Assembly (NCBI GenBank): GCA_963681505.1
Contig: OY811974.1
Span: 12,608,144-12,672,143 of the forward strand
Length of the DNA stretch: 64,000 nt
Source: Eunapius fragilis
Taxonomy: Eukaryota > Porifera > Demospongiae > Spongillida > Spongillidae
Direction: 5' to 3'
The stretch's first letter is position 1, and every line of letters starts with the position of its first letter. This document shows, one piece after another, positions 52,904 to 62,614 of the stretch. The position numbers and the translations under genes were made by a program. Under the pieces are notes generated by a model. That model made no database searches, had not been told where the DNA came from, and saw only the letters and a program-made list of their open reading frames with translations.

Positions 52904-53458
52904 AGTTAGAGAGGGTTATTAAGAAATTTAAAAAAATAATTACATCATTCATATCCACGTATATTGAGCATACATGCTCCACTGCCTACGACTCGCGCTA
53001 CGAGTCTTCATACGATTCATACGACTTTTGATACTTGTCTCTTTATTCAAGTTTATTGATGCGCTCCATGCTGGCAATCCTGTATACCAATTCCTTTAAT
53101 TCCGACTACGAATCCATAAAGTTTTTATTGACCACTACTGTATGTCCATAATGCTCTACGTTCGAACTCAATTTGGAGAAATACAGTCATACATTCTTGA
53201 TCGAGAGGTTCAAACTATTATCTTAATTCGTATCAAAGTTATATCTATTTTTACGTAAGTTATCTAAATTTGCAGTGTTGCATAATTCATTGTGGTTTGA
53301 TACTTCGAGAATACGCGCAATGAATAATTGTCACCTGTGGATTCTTAAAAAATACCAGGTGGATATTCGAAATATACACTACCCTTGGTTTATTGATGGT
53401 ATACGCGAAATATACGCAAAAATATACGCTAGCGTATACTACGTCTTTTGCACAGTGA
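52904..53458. other. AT-rich gene-free stretch
   Basis: No gene recognised. It ends at the left boundary of the third VWA5-like duplication. Confidence 0.5.
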
Positions 53459-56415
53459 TAATTAATTAATGGTAATCAAGAAGAGGGTGCTTCGCATTCT
53501 CCCTTTCCTCCCCCTCTCTGCAACCTCCACCCCATGCCGCTACTTCTTCCCCCACCCATATGAACAAAATAACACTGAACAGATCGGAAGTAAGGGGATA
53601 AAATTTGATAAGCTCTCTTTACAATTATTGCAATCACACACAATTCTCCAGTAAATTAAGCAGTCAGATACACTTCCTAGCAGCAGCATGAAGCTGGTCC
53701 ATGGTCAGGCCAGAAGGGAGCACCTGCCTCTTCAGCCACACCTCGGCCTTACCTACCACCAGCTTCCACTCCTCTTGCTTGTCTTGGTGTCTGGTTTGCA
53801 TCACGCACAGAGCCAACACAGTGGCCCAGACCGCAGCCATCATGCCCACACACTTCACAGGACACGGCCCTTCCAGCTCGCTCCTCCTCTTACCCAATTG
53901 GTGGGCGAGGCTGTCGTCAAGACACCACGAACCATTGGCCTGTTGAAGAGTGACCAGGGCAGATAGACTGGTCTGGGGCTTAGGGGCACACTGGCTCACT
54001 GGGGAAAGAGGGGATGTGGGGCAGTCCGAATCTGCAGGGAGACTCAAACGGCACGTTGCCATGGTCTCAAATGGTAAACACATGGCCTCAGGTGGTGATG
54101 AACTGCGTGATGTATGTCCAGACAAGTTAGAGCTCCCAAACAAAAAATCATCTGACTTCTTGGGCCTGACAGCAGAGCTCTGGAAGCGCAGTGCCAATTG
54201 ACTTAGAGCACAAGCTTGAGCAGAAAGTTCCTCCAGCGTTTCTCCGCTTTGCAGTATATGTCTAGTGTGCGCCCGAAGTAACCTTATTACATCATCTACC
54301 TGAGGAGACATATAGTGAGCTCCACCTCCTGACCCCTCATTGCGGACTACCACGTCCCTAGTCTTCATTGGACCCCTCACAGGGTCCTTGTTCCCTTCGT
54401 CCACTGCAATGTAGGCCGTGTGGGAGGAGACCACACCCATTTCCTTACTCAGTTCCACTATGTCCTCCATTCTTCTGTTGCCTCGTTCCCAGTCCTTTAT
54501 AAGGGCCTTGCCTGCTAGATGGTGGACGGTTGGAAATTCGGACGGAGCGGAGTCTATGTTGAATGAGATGGTGTGTTCAATACTAGCTCCAAGCATCGAC
54601 ACCTTTAGCGTTGCAAGTCCACTAGCGTAGAACGTGAGTATGGTCTTCGGTCTCATAATCCCGTATATCACTAACTTCTCTCCATTGAAAATAGGTGGAA
54701 TGTTCTGGGGACTCTGGAGTACTTCAAACTCTGGTGGCACCTTAAACTTTACAACCACATCAGTAACAGCAGGCTGAAGAGCCCTCTTAAGACTTCTGAT
54801 CACCTGACAATGAATTTAAATAATACTGAGCAAGTGAAATCAGTTCTCAATTTCTACACTGACAACTATGTATTTATAACCTATTGGTGCTACCATAACC
54901 CCACGTACCACCCTATAGGTGTTGAAATAACCCCCAGGAGCTACCACAGCCCCCCAATTGGTGCTACTGTAACTCACTTTGGCTTGCATCCTCTCTCCCT
55001 CCTTTACAAACTCAGATGTGCCTCCACCCGCCTTGGCCAGTCCCTCCACCAGATCTGTCGAGGCCCCAGACCCAATGCCAAACGTGAAGCACCTAGAATC
55101 AAAACAGCACAACATTAATTGCCGGTGGCAATGGGGCTGGGAACCAGACATACCTTGCCGTGTGGGCGTACTTCCTCGCACACTCGACACACTCCTGCAT
55201 ATTGCTCACCGACCCATGGGTGAGAACAAACACCTGCCTCAGGAGTCCTGGGCGGGGCTTCAGGGAGAAGACGTGCTCCAGAGGTGGGAGGAGCTCCGTG
55301 CCCCCCAGGTCCGCCTCCACAGTCTGGGCATGGGATACCGCCTTACTCAGGCTGTCCTTGTTGTAGGGAAGGCTGGAAGGGAACAGGTCCACGTAGCTGG
55401 AGCCAAAGCCGATGATGTTGAAGAAGCAGCCCTCCCTCAGGCTCTTAAGGAAGAGGATGAGAGTCTCTCTGGCGCTGTTGATGTAGGAACCAGACATGCT
55501 GCCGCTCCTGTCCACGAGGAAAAAGAACTCTCCCGCCGCCTCCAATGCCGGGAACTTAGGGTAGAAGGTAACCATGACGGCTGGTCCAGACATGTAGCCC
55601 TTCATGGTGATATCAGACGTTGCACGTCCCTCCACTAGAACTGCTGTCTTGTGTGGTTCCCTGCGCTTGATGAGGATGACCAGGTCTTTGTCTAGGTTTC
55701 CCTCCAGTAAGGTCACGGTCACGCCCTCGCCATCTCTGCTCGAACGGATCGAGTGGGTCGGTGACGTCACCGCTTTCACCTCAGCGGCGTTGTGCACCTT
55801 CATTGTGAACCCGCTCACGCCAGGCCCGTTGGCGCGTTTCACGTCCGCGCCCTGACCAGTACGGCCGCCCTGCATGGGCGCGCTAAAGCCCGCTGGCGCG
55901 TAACTCGGTTTCAAGGAGGCGGGGAGCGAGAATCGGACCCTGCCCTCGGCATCGACAGGGAGGTCTCCCACCAGTTTGAGGTGGACCTCTGCGTCCGTCC
56001 TAGGGGGGAGGTTCCCCAGGCTCACGGTGAACACGTCCCCGGTGCTCTTTTCCTCTCCCACAGGGCCGCTGGGAATTGCTTTGAGAAAGGTTTGGGCCAC
56101 CTCGTAATCGTACAGCTGGGCCTTGACCCTGCGCCCGTCCAACACCGCCGTGAGGCCTACCACGGCGTGCGACTGCTCCACGGGGAACCGAAACACCACC
56201 TCAGCTGGGTCGTCCGAGTCGTTCGTATACAGGAGAGCCGTCTCGAGACCGGTGACGTAACCTTTTACATCTGCTCGGACTTGGACCGACTTGAGCGGGA
56301 GGGAAGAGTTCTTGTTCGTTACCATAAGCCCTGCCATCTTTGCTTAGTTCGCTATATTATGTACGTTTACATATTAGTTAGCTATAATTATGATGTCATA
56401 TGTAGTATGAAAGTC
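53459..56415. repeat. Segmental duplication, copy D (VWA5-like gene only)
   Basis: Collinear with 30355-33330. Left limit at 'taattaatggtaatcaaga', right limit near 'gatgtcatatgtagtatg'. The Calx-beta part of the unit is not here, although a Calx-beta scrap lies 2 kb further on (58356). Confidence 0.9.
53664..56337 (-). CDS. VIT and VWA domain protein (VWA5-like), copy D, intact
   Basis: Exons 56337-55154, 55092-54978 and 54803-53664 join to 813 codons including the stop, without a break. Same domains as copy C: VIT, then VWA with MIDAS 'DRSGSMSGS'. Differences: the exon 1 segment after 'RVKAQL' is rewritten and shortened ('YDYEVAQTFLKAIPSG' where copy C has 'HEKEEARAIYDDAIASG'), and a Gly/Pro-rich linker and the Ser-rich C-terminal linker are shorter. 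The 'LTDGSVSN' motif of copy C is 'LTHGSVSN' here, losing an Asp in the VWA fold. A functional paralogue is likely, with possibly altered metal binding. Confidence 0.92.
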
Positions 56416-56459
56416 CTTAATAGCTTAGTCTCGTACCCAGACCGCACTCGCAAATGCGG

Positions 56460-56945
56460 ATGGTGGTCTTATAATTGGTTTAAATTAATTCCGGTCTTAA
56501 GGTAATTGGTTTTCAAAAAAACATTACCGGTCTTAATAATTGGTTTAAAGACGGCAACATGCGCTGTTATCGTTTATTGTTTATTCTTAATGCGGTAGTA
56601 TGTAGCACAACCTCCTGGTATAGATATAGAGGTACGGCAGAAGCAAAACAAAACACAATAACTAGTCTTCCTCGTCTGAGCTCGGTGAGTTATCCTCAGA
56701 CTCTTCACTGTCTTCGTCGTCGCTGTCAACTCCAGCACGCTGTTCCGCCTCCAAAAGGGCTCCTGCTATGCCGTTGGCATCGGCGGGAAGCGTAGGAGGA
56801 ACTGTTTTTCTGAGAAAGCTCGGGATTAAAAGTTCATGAATTCATTGCGGTCTTAAAACAATTGGTTAGCTGAAAACAATACCGGTCTTAACAATTGGTT
56901 TTGCAAAAACAATTCCGGTCTTATTAATTGGAGTGGTCTTATATC
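56460..56945. repeat. Interspersed 'ccggtctta..aattggttt' motif array
   Basis: '(c)cggtctta' followed within a few bases by 'aattggtt' occurs about seven times in two clusters (56460-56545 and 56845-56945) on either side of a transposase tail. It looks like subterminal transposase-binding repeats. Confidence 0.65.
56661..56816 (-). pseudogene. Acidic C-terminal tail of an unidentified transposase
   Basis: Minus-strand frame reads 'TVPPTLPADANGIAGALLEA' then 'SDDEDSEESEDNSPSSDEED' and a TAG at 56663. An acidic tail with 'ALLEAEQ' is common at the end of pogo/Tigger-type DDE transposases; the rest of the enzyme is gone. Confidence 0.5.
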
Positions 56946-57438
56946 TGGAAAGAAAGGGACGGTACATCACCGCTACGCATCCGGTAATTATAAACAACCT
57001 GCACTTCGCGCCAATAGTGACGTAATGGTCTAATTAATCAATTCGTTAATAGCAACAAGAGGGGAGTAAAAAGGACGGAGCTTCACCGCCATACTGTAAA
57101 ACACAACGCGGCAGTGAGAGAAGCCAACAGCCAGGCAGCAGCTGCAGCACGTAACGACCTACGTTTAACTTGAGTTAACGTGGGTCATGCGAGCGCTTTA
57201 AAACAGTTTGTAGTTTGTTGAAAGCACATGTATGGCTGCGTAGCTAAGCCTTTTTTACTCCCTCCTGTGATTGGTTTCGCTTAGGACCTTTAGGACCTTT
57301 GGTAAGCGAAATACACTGTACCGTTGTCTCTACCGCTTAGATAACCATGCAACTTACTAACATATTGCACCATGATTATGACGTCACAGGTGCTCTGCAT
57401 TTGATTGTACGCTTTTTCCACTTTTGTTAGGCGGTTTA

Positions 57439-57969
57439 TAGGCCTGTCGAAAAAATGCCACACAAAAATTCTCAAAAATTCCGACCGTAATATGCTCTGT
57501 AAAATTTCCAAATTCCACCAAAAAATGCCGGTTATCTTTTTAACCGTCACGAGAGTTTAATTTGGTCCAACGCACAAAGAAGCGGCGGAAGAAGAGGAAA
57601 GGCCAGGCACACAAATTGGAAGTGGAGAAGACGCAACAACTAAGTACGACGGTTCGAGTGCAACACCCGTACGCTGCTGGATTGCAAAAGACGACAATAA
57701 AGCAGCCACGTTAGCGATGCCTGCTGCTACAGTGACCTTGGGTCTGGCCGCGTCGATTATCTTTTTCTGGCCTATTAGTACGATGGGACCTCGTTGATCG
57801 CCATATTAGTGAAAAACCGTATATTTCTGCATACCGTTAGTTTTTGTGGTTTACTGACCCGTTGTCGGTAGTATGCGATGTGTATATAATTGGAAAATGC
57901 TGGCATTTTGTGAAATTAGAAACTGCCTAAAAATGCCGAAATTCCGGTGGAATTTTTTCGACAGGCCTA
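57439..57969. mobile_element. hAT-like MITE, 531 bp, 8-bp target duplication
   Basis: Inverted ends 'TAGGCCTGTCGAAAAAAT' and 'ATTTTTTCGACAGGCCTA' (one mismatch); 'GCGGTTTA' flanks both sides (57431-57438, 57970-57977). An 8-bp duplication and TA..TA ends are hAT traits. Nested in the MULE-like element. No transposase. Confidence 0.9.
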
Positions 57970-58355
57970 GCGGTTTACCAGACCCGCGTAGCGGTGATGT
58001 AATCCATCCGCAGCTGCGAGTGTGGGTCTGGGTACGAGACGAATATAATTCTCAGTGCCATTGTCACCACGCCCTTCCGCCTTTACCATCAACTCGTAAA
58101 TGCCAAGTCATAAACACTACACTCAACGTAGAGAAGTTTAATTGCAGTACATGGCCGCGTTCCTCAGAATACAGGAGACCCACAGCATACAATTCACACA
58201 TTTACGACAGCGGCTATATATGCGCTGTACTTTCAGGCAGTACGAACGGATTGATATCAAAGTATGAGGTCATTATACTGCGGTTCCTGAATTGCGAGGG
58301 GGGGGGGGGGGGGGGGGGGGGGGAGGAGCAAATTGATAGCCTGGAAGGAGTGCAT

Positions 58356-58675
58356 GCAGTCTTAATTCTTTGTCTGTTACCGAGATATATCATCGTGGGT
58401 ATTCCCATAGTGATGATGAGACCTTTTCAGTAGAACTGTCACTGATATATTCTTTCTACCAGGGTGTCCATGCTGCATTGCTCCTGCAACCACCCAAGTC
58501 ACAATTGTTGATGAGAATATAGTGTGTTAAGTTTAATCTATAACCAGCTTTACCACATCATATGTAACAGTTGGTTTTCAACAAGGCGTTCTCAAGGTGA
58601 AGATACTAGTACTTCAGGGAAGGCTTGGTAGGACTGTGTTCCTTCGTCTAAAAACCATAAATGGTTCAGCAGTTG
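58356..58675 (+). pseudogene. Calx-beta exon remnant
   Basis: Degraded match to the exon pair 17235/17485: 'tctgttaccgagat', 'gagaccttttcagtagaact', 'acagttggttttcaacaagg', ending in a splice-donor-like 'gttggtaag'. Several indels. The intron that follows is broken by the Helitron at 58688. Confidence 0.8.
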
Positions 58676-58687
58676 GTAAGTATCATA

Positions 58688-59760
58688 TCGGAACCTACGC
58701 GAGTAGGTTCCATACAGGAATCCTGCAGTATCATGAAGTCATTATAAAAACGTCACTCACGTTTAGCGGGACATTTAAGAATCGGGTCACTTCGCTCTTA
58801 GTGGCAATCGAGCGATATCAAAAAGGAGAACATCTCTGGCTGTATATGTGTCATAAGACGGTGTACTTTTAGAGAACAAAAATACTCGTCCCCATCGTCC
58901 GTACCCAGTCCCACCTAAAATTTCTCCTCCGTCCGGCGGCTTCTTCTTCTTATTCTTATTCTTCTTCCTTCGGGATAGTATAACTCAAGACAGGAACGTT
59001 TTTAAAGCACGCCAAGTGTACCAATCGCTTCAGTACGCGTCCGCAAGTTATCTTCGGGTGTCTGTTAGACGCCTAACCGATCGGGCAATTAAATAAAGCG
59101 AGCTAGTAGTTCCTTATTTGGTGTTGATCTACAAATAGCACATTACATCAGCTATCACAATGGTCATGACGCACCGGTACGCGGTATAAATTAACCAGCG
59201 TTATCAAATTCGATGGTTTTAAATTTACCATGCAATCTCAAGGACAATTCGAGCATCTAAATGTGGAAAGATCCATGCAGATGCTGCCAGATCTGCCAAA
59301 CGTGTGCATGTCAAGCGCGTACCGAAAGGACCAACAAAACGACCACCTAAAGGTACGTTACAGCATCGATAAATGTTGGATCCATAAATTATGAGCATGC
59401 ATGGTAGTCGGGCGGGCCCTACCACCGCGTTTGGTCGGGTGGTAGGGCGTCAAGCCTATACCAAGATTTGTGCTGCTGCAATGGGCATTGCAGCTCCAAC
59501 CGAATTGCAGCGTTCAAGTGGGTTCATTATCACCCAATTAGCGGTTGATGTGAGATAGCCCTAATGTATGGCTTGTGGCCGCTTCTGCCATTTTGGTACG
59601 GTGGTGGTAAACCACATAAATGTGTATATTATAATATAATGATATTCACAGCATAAATTACATAACTGTTCTGCACAAATCTTGGTATAGGCTTGACGCC
59701 CTAACACCCGACCAAACGCGGTGGTAGGGCCCGCCCGACTACATGCATGGTATATCGCTA
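58688..59760 (+). mobile_element. Diverged Helitron inserted in a Calx-beta intron remnant
   Basis: 5' end A|'TCGGAACCTACGCGAGTAGG' at 58688. The homologous intron at 17631-17640 reads 'ttatcatatattattcagc', uninterrupted, so insertion between A and T is seen directly. The first 400 bp align loosely with the units at 44498 and 44905. 59230-59345 resembles the end of ORF1 in degraded form, up to 'aaaggtacgttacagcat'. The MITE at 59405 sits where the palindromic block lies in the other units. The 3' end was not located. Confidence 0.7.
59405..59741. mobile_element. Foldback MITE, 337 bp, 9-bp target duplication
   Basis: Inverted arms 'TAGTCGGGCGGGCCCTACCA' and 'TGGTAGGGCCCGCCCGACTA', extending through 'ataccaagatttgtgc'; 'CATGCATGG' flanks both sides (59396-59404, 59742-59750). 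The palindromic blocks at 40140, 44348 and 46345 are short relatives. Confidence 0.9.
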
Positions 59761-60128
59761 AAATGGAAGAAATAGTTTCTGTAGTTACAGCGGTAGATAC
59801 TGGGTCTCTCTCCGCTTTATAGTATACTATGCACTGCCAAAGTTGCTTACGTCAATTTGGTAATGTATTGCGGTGCATGGTTTATCTGATAATAGCGCGA
59901 GATCAGTTTACCTAGGGTGCATTTATCCTATGTATTATATGGCTTCGCTTTTGCTAACCTTTATCACCCTTTGGTCCTCAATGGAGGTAGGCTGGGGACT
60001 AGTATAATGGTACACCTCATCAAAATTGCAGAATCTGTCATGGTCACACAAGTTGACGTTTTTGCTACCTGGGTCTATATGTTTCAAGAACTAAATACAA
60101 TACCAAATCCACCAGAAAAATTTAGGAA

Positions 60129-60409
60129 ACAAGTAATAAAAACATTCTCTATACGAGAAGGTTGGTGGTATATAGGAATCAAAGGTGATGGTGGTGTAAA
60201 AAGCAAGGGAACAAGGTTTCTGATTGAAAAGGAAAAATGAAAGACCTATATTAGCAAGCACATTTATATGACAACATGTTGCTAATATAGGTCTATTTCA
60301 TTTTTCCTTTACAATCAGAAACCTTGTTCCCTTGCTTTTTACACCACCATCACCTTTGATTCCTATATACCACCAACCTTCTCGTATAGAGAATGTTTTT
60401 ATTACTTGT
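60129..60409. mobile_element. Long palindromic MITE, diverged member 4
   Basis: Arms from 'acaagtaataaaaacattct' to 'agaatgtttttattacttgt', the same layout as member 1 ('ggtggtgtaaaaagca') but with about 20% difference; the two arms match each other almost perfectly. Confidence 0.85.
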
Positions 60410-60649
60410 ATACCTCAATCGATTATGCATTTGAACACTTCATGGCCGTAGTCAATCACAAAAGTTTGGGAGGGGGGGGGGGGGGGGGGGCTAATTAATA
60501 TTCATGATCTTGATGCATAGGTAAATATGACACTTAATTGATGCACATTCTATACAGTATGCATTAAACGGCAAATGTACAGTGTGGCAGCTTGAATTAT
60601 GGCATACAATACGGGCAGCTTGCAATACCGGAATGCGGCGTTCAATTTG

Positions 60650-61325
60650 TGGTATGTCACGAAATATTTGGTCCGGGTCAAAATTTGGTCCGGCCGGACG
60701 CGGACCAAACATGTCAGCATATTTGGTCCGCCCCCGCCACGAACGGTCCTACGCAAAGCACATGCATTTATAAATGTGAAAGCACATGTAATTGCATCAG
60801 AAAATAAAATACTAGAGAGATGTGTGCAGATTTACTTGAGGGGGTGTTCTGAATACCAACAACGAAAAAAAGAGTCACCACACAACCTGTATGTTCCACT
60901 TTAATCACCATCAACCTCTGATACATTATTTTTGTCCATCTCCTGACATAGATCACCTGCATTAGGTACCCCATGCATCACCATGATCAGCTAGCTGCGT
61001 CTCTATCACCTATACAAACGAAGAGCCTATACATTAGCTTTTTCTTAATTCCTAGCTAGCTATGGCTACTGCAATGGATGCAACATTTACTGCATGTATA
61101 CTGCAAGAACTTCAGTATTCATCAAGAAGCCTATAAGCATTCTCCATGCAGAATTATTTCCTTGAATCCACATGCATACTGCATCAGTGCACTGACCGGC
61201 AGATTTATTTTGCATGCATGTTATCATGCATGTTTCACTTTTAGCAATAGTTGAAGTAATATAGGATATTGTATATGGTAGCAACATTAGGTCCCGGACC
61301 AAATATCGTGTGGCATGAACCAGTA
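60650..61325. mobile_element. Candidate TIR element with 'ggtccgg' ends
   Basis: 'cacgaaatatttggtccggg' at 60658 is inverted at 61291-61310 ('cccggaccaaatatcgtg'). The inner part has further 'ggtccg' copies. No coding sequence and no clear target duplication. Confidence 0.45.
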
Positions 61326-61439
61326 CGTGTAACCATAGATTATTTAGACAGGGATTGGAAACGGATCACGTGCACGCCAATTAACAGCTCCATCTGTGTT
61401 ATAGCGGAAGATAGATTATTGTAGTAATTATTAAGTCTG

Positions 61440-62105
61440 GAATGGCAAAATGAGTAGCAGTAAAGGATGAAACCTTCAATCCCCTATTTACAAAAGTAGC
61501 CACAGGCCCAGAAATGACAGCAGTCTCGTGCCGTGCCAAATGATTGACGCGATGTAAAGCCAACTATTTATAACGTCATACCAACACTCCCTGGCATAGC
61601 CCATAGCCCAGTTCTATCGCATAATGAGTGCACTAGAGGTTGAAACCTTCAATCCCCGTTAATACTATTTTTAAAAGAAGCTATACGCCCAGAACTGACA
61701 GTATTCTATTCGCGCCGTATCCCTATAATGATTGACCCAAGAGTCGATGTAAAGCCAACTCTTTTTAACCTCATACCAACACTCCCTGGCATAGCCCATA
61801 GCCCAGTTCTATTGCAAAATGAGTGCACTAGAGGATAAAACCTTCAAACCCCGCTAATACTATATACAAAAGTAGCTATACGCTCAGAACTGCCAGTACG
61901 GCCTAGTCTATTCGTGCCGTGTCCCTAATGATTGACGCGACAGTCGATGTAAAGCGAACTTTTTATAACTTCACACCAACACTCCCTGGCTTAGTCCATA
62001 GCCCAGTTCTATTGCAAAATGAGTGCACTAGAGGATGAAACCTTCAAACCGCGTTTACACTATTTACAAAAGTAGTTATACGCCCAGAACTGACTGCATG
62101 TCTAA
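61440..62105. repeat. Tandem satellite, ~175-200-bp unit, about 3.5 copies
   Basis: The unit start 'aatgagt(g/a)' recurs at 61449, 61623, 61818 and 62018. Each unit contains 'gaaaccttcaa', 'cgcccagaactgac', 'gatgtaaagccaact' and 'ccaacactccctggc'. Periods are about 174, 195 and 200 bp. Confidence 0.9.
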
Positions 62106-62593
62106 AACGCTGTTTCGTGCCACTTTATGTTTTCAAAGCTGGGGAAAAGGGCAAAACCTATCCAGTTCTATTCAGATTGCTACGAAGAGCTTATTTACAA
62201 AAAATGAAGGTCAAAAAACGTACAGAACAGTTTTTACACGCCCAGAAAGGATTGACATAGCTTCATTTCTCAGTTTTTATTAAAAACTCCCGAAGATTCG
62301 TTCTCTAGAACTTCAAACACGTTTCTTGACAAACCTTACCTTTCATGAATTGGGTGGAATACATTCGAGACTCTACATGATACGGATTTCACCAAAACCA
62401 GCTATAAGACATTTTCCCGCCAAACTCGAAAGGTGCTATCCATTATAATATTGACGGCGCATAGCCTTCTACCGTAAAATGTATGGCTCACGTGACCGTT
62501 TCCAAATAATCTACGGTGTAACCTTGTGTACATTATGTATTGCGCATGCGCATGAGGGACGGGGGCTCTTATTAGATTTGATCAAACTCTACA
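62106..62593. other. Gene-free stretch with probable gypsy 5' LTR end
   Basis: The sequence ending '...ctctaca' at 62593 directly precedes the primer-binding site, so it is the 3' end of an LTR. The LTR start is not visible; 'TGTAACC' at 62517 is one candidate but would give an LTR of only 77 bp. Confidence 0.45.
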
Positions 62594-62608
62594 TGGTGTC
62601 AGAAGTGG
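62594..62608 (+). other. Retrotransposon primer-binding site
   Basis: 'TGGTGTCAGAAGTGG' is the tRNA-complementary site (Leu-type 3' end) common in invertebrate Ty3/gypsy elements. It starts right after '..ACA' and lies just before the gag start at 62615. Confidence 0.8.
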
Positions 62609-62614
62609 CTGCTT

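Larger units (their letters stand above)
56426..58041. mobile_element. MULE-like composite element
   Basis: Left end 'TAGTCTCGTACCCAGACC' and right end 'GGGTCTGGGTACGAGAC' are inverted, and the inner right arm ('gcggtgatgtaatccatccg') matches the 123-bp MITE at 11616. A clear target duplication is not visible. It contains the repeat array 56460-56945, a transposase tail on the minus strand and a nested hAT-like MITE. Confidence 0.6.

Noticed and set aside
62517-62593. A 77-bp LTR for the gypsy element
   Set aside because: Too short to accept from one TG...CA match; the left LTR boundary stays undefined.
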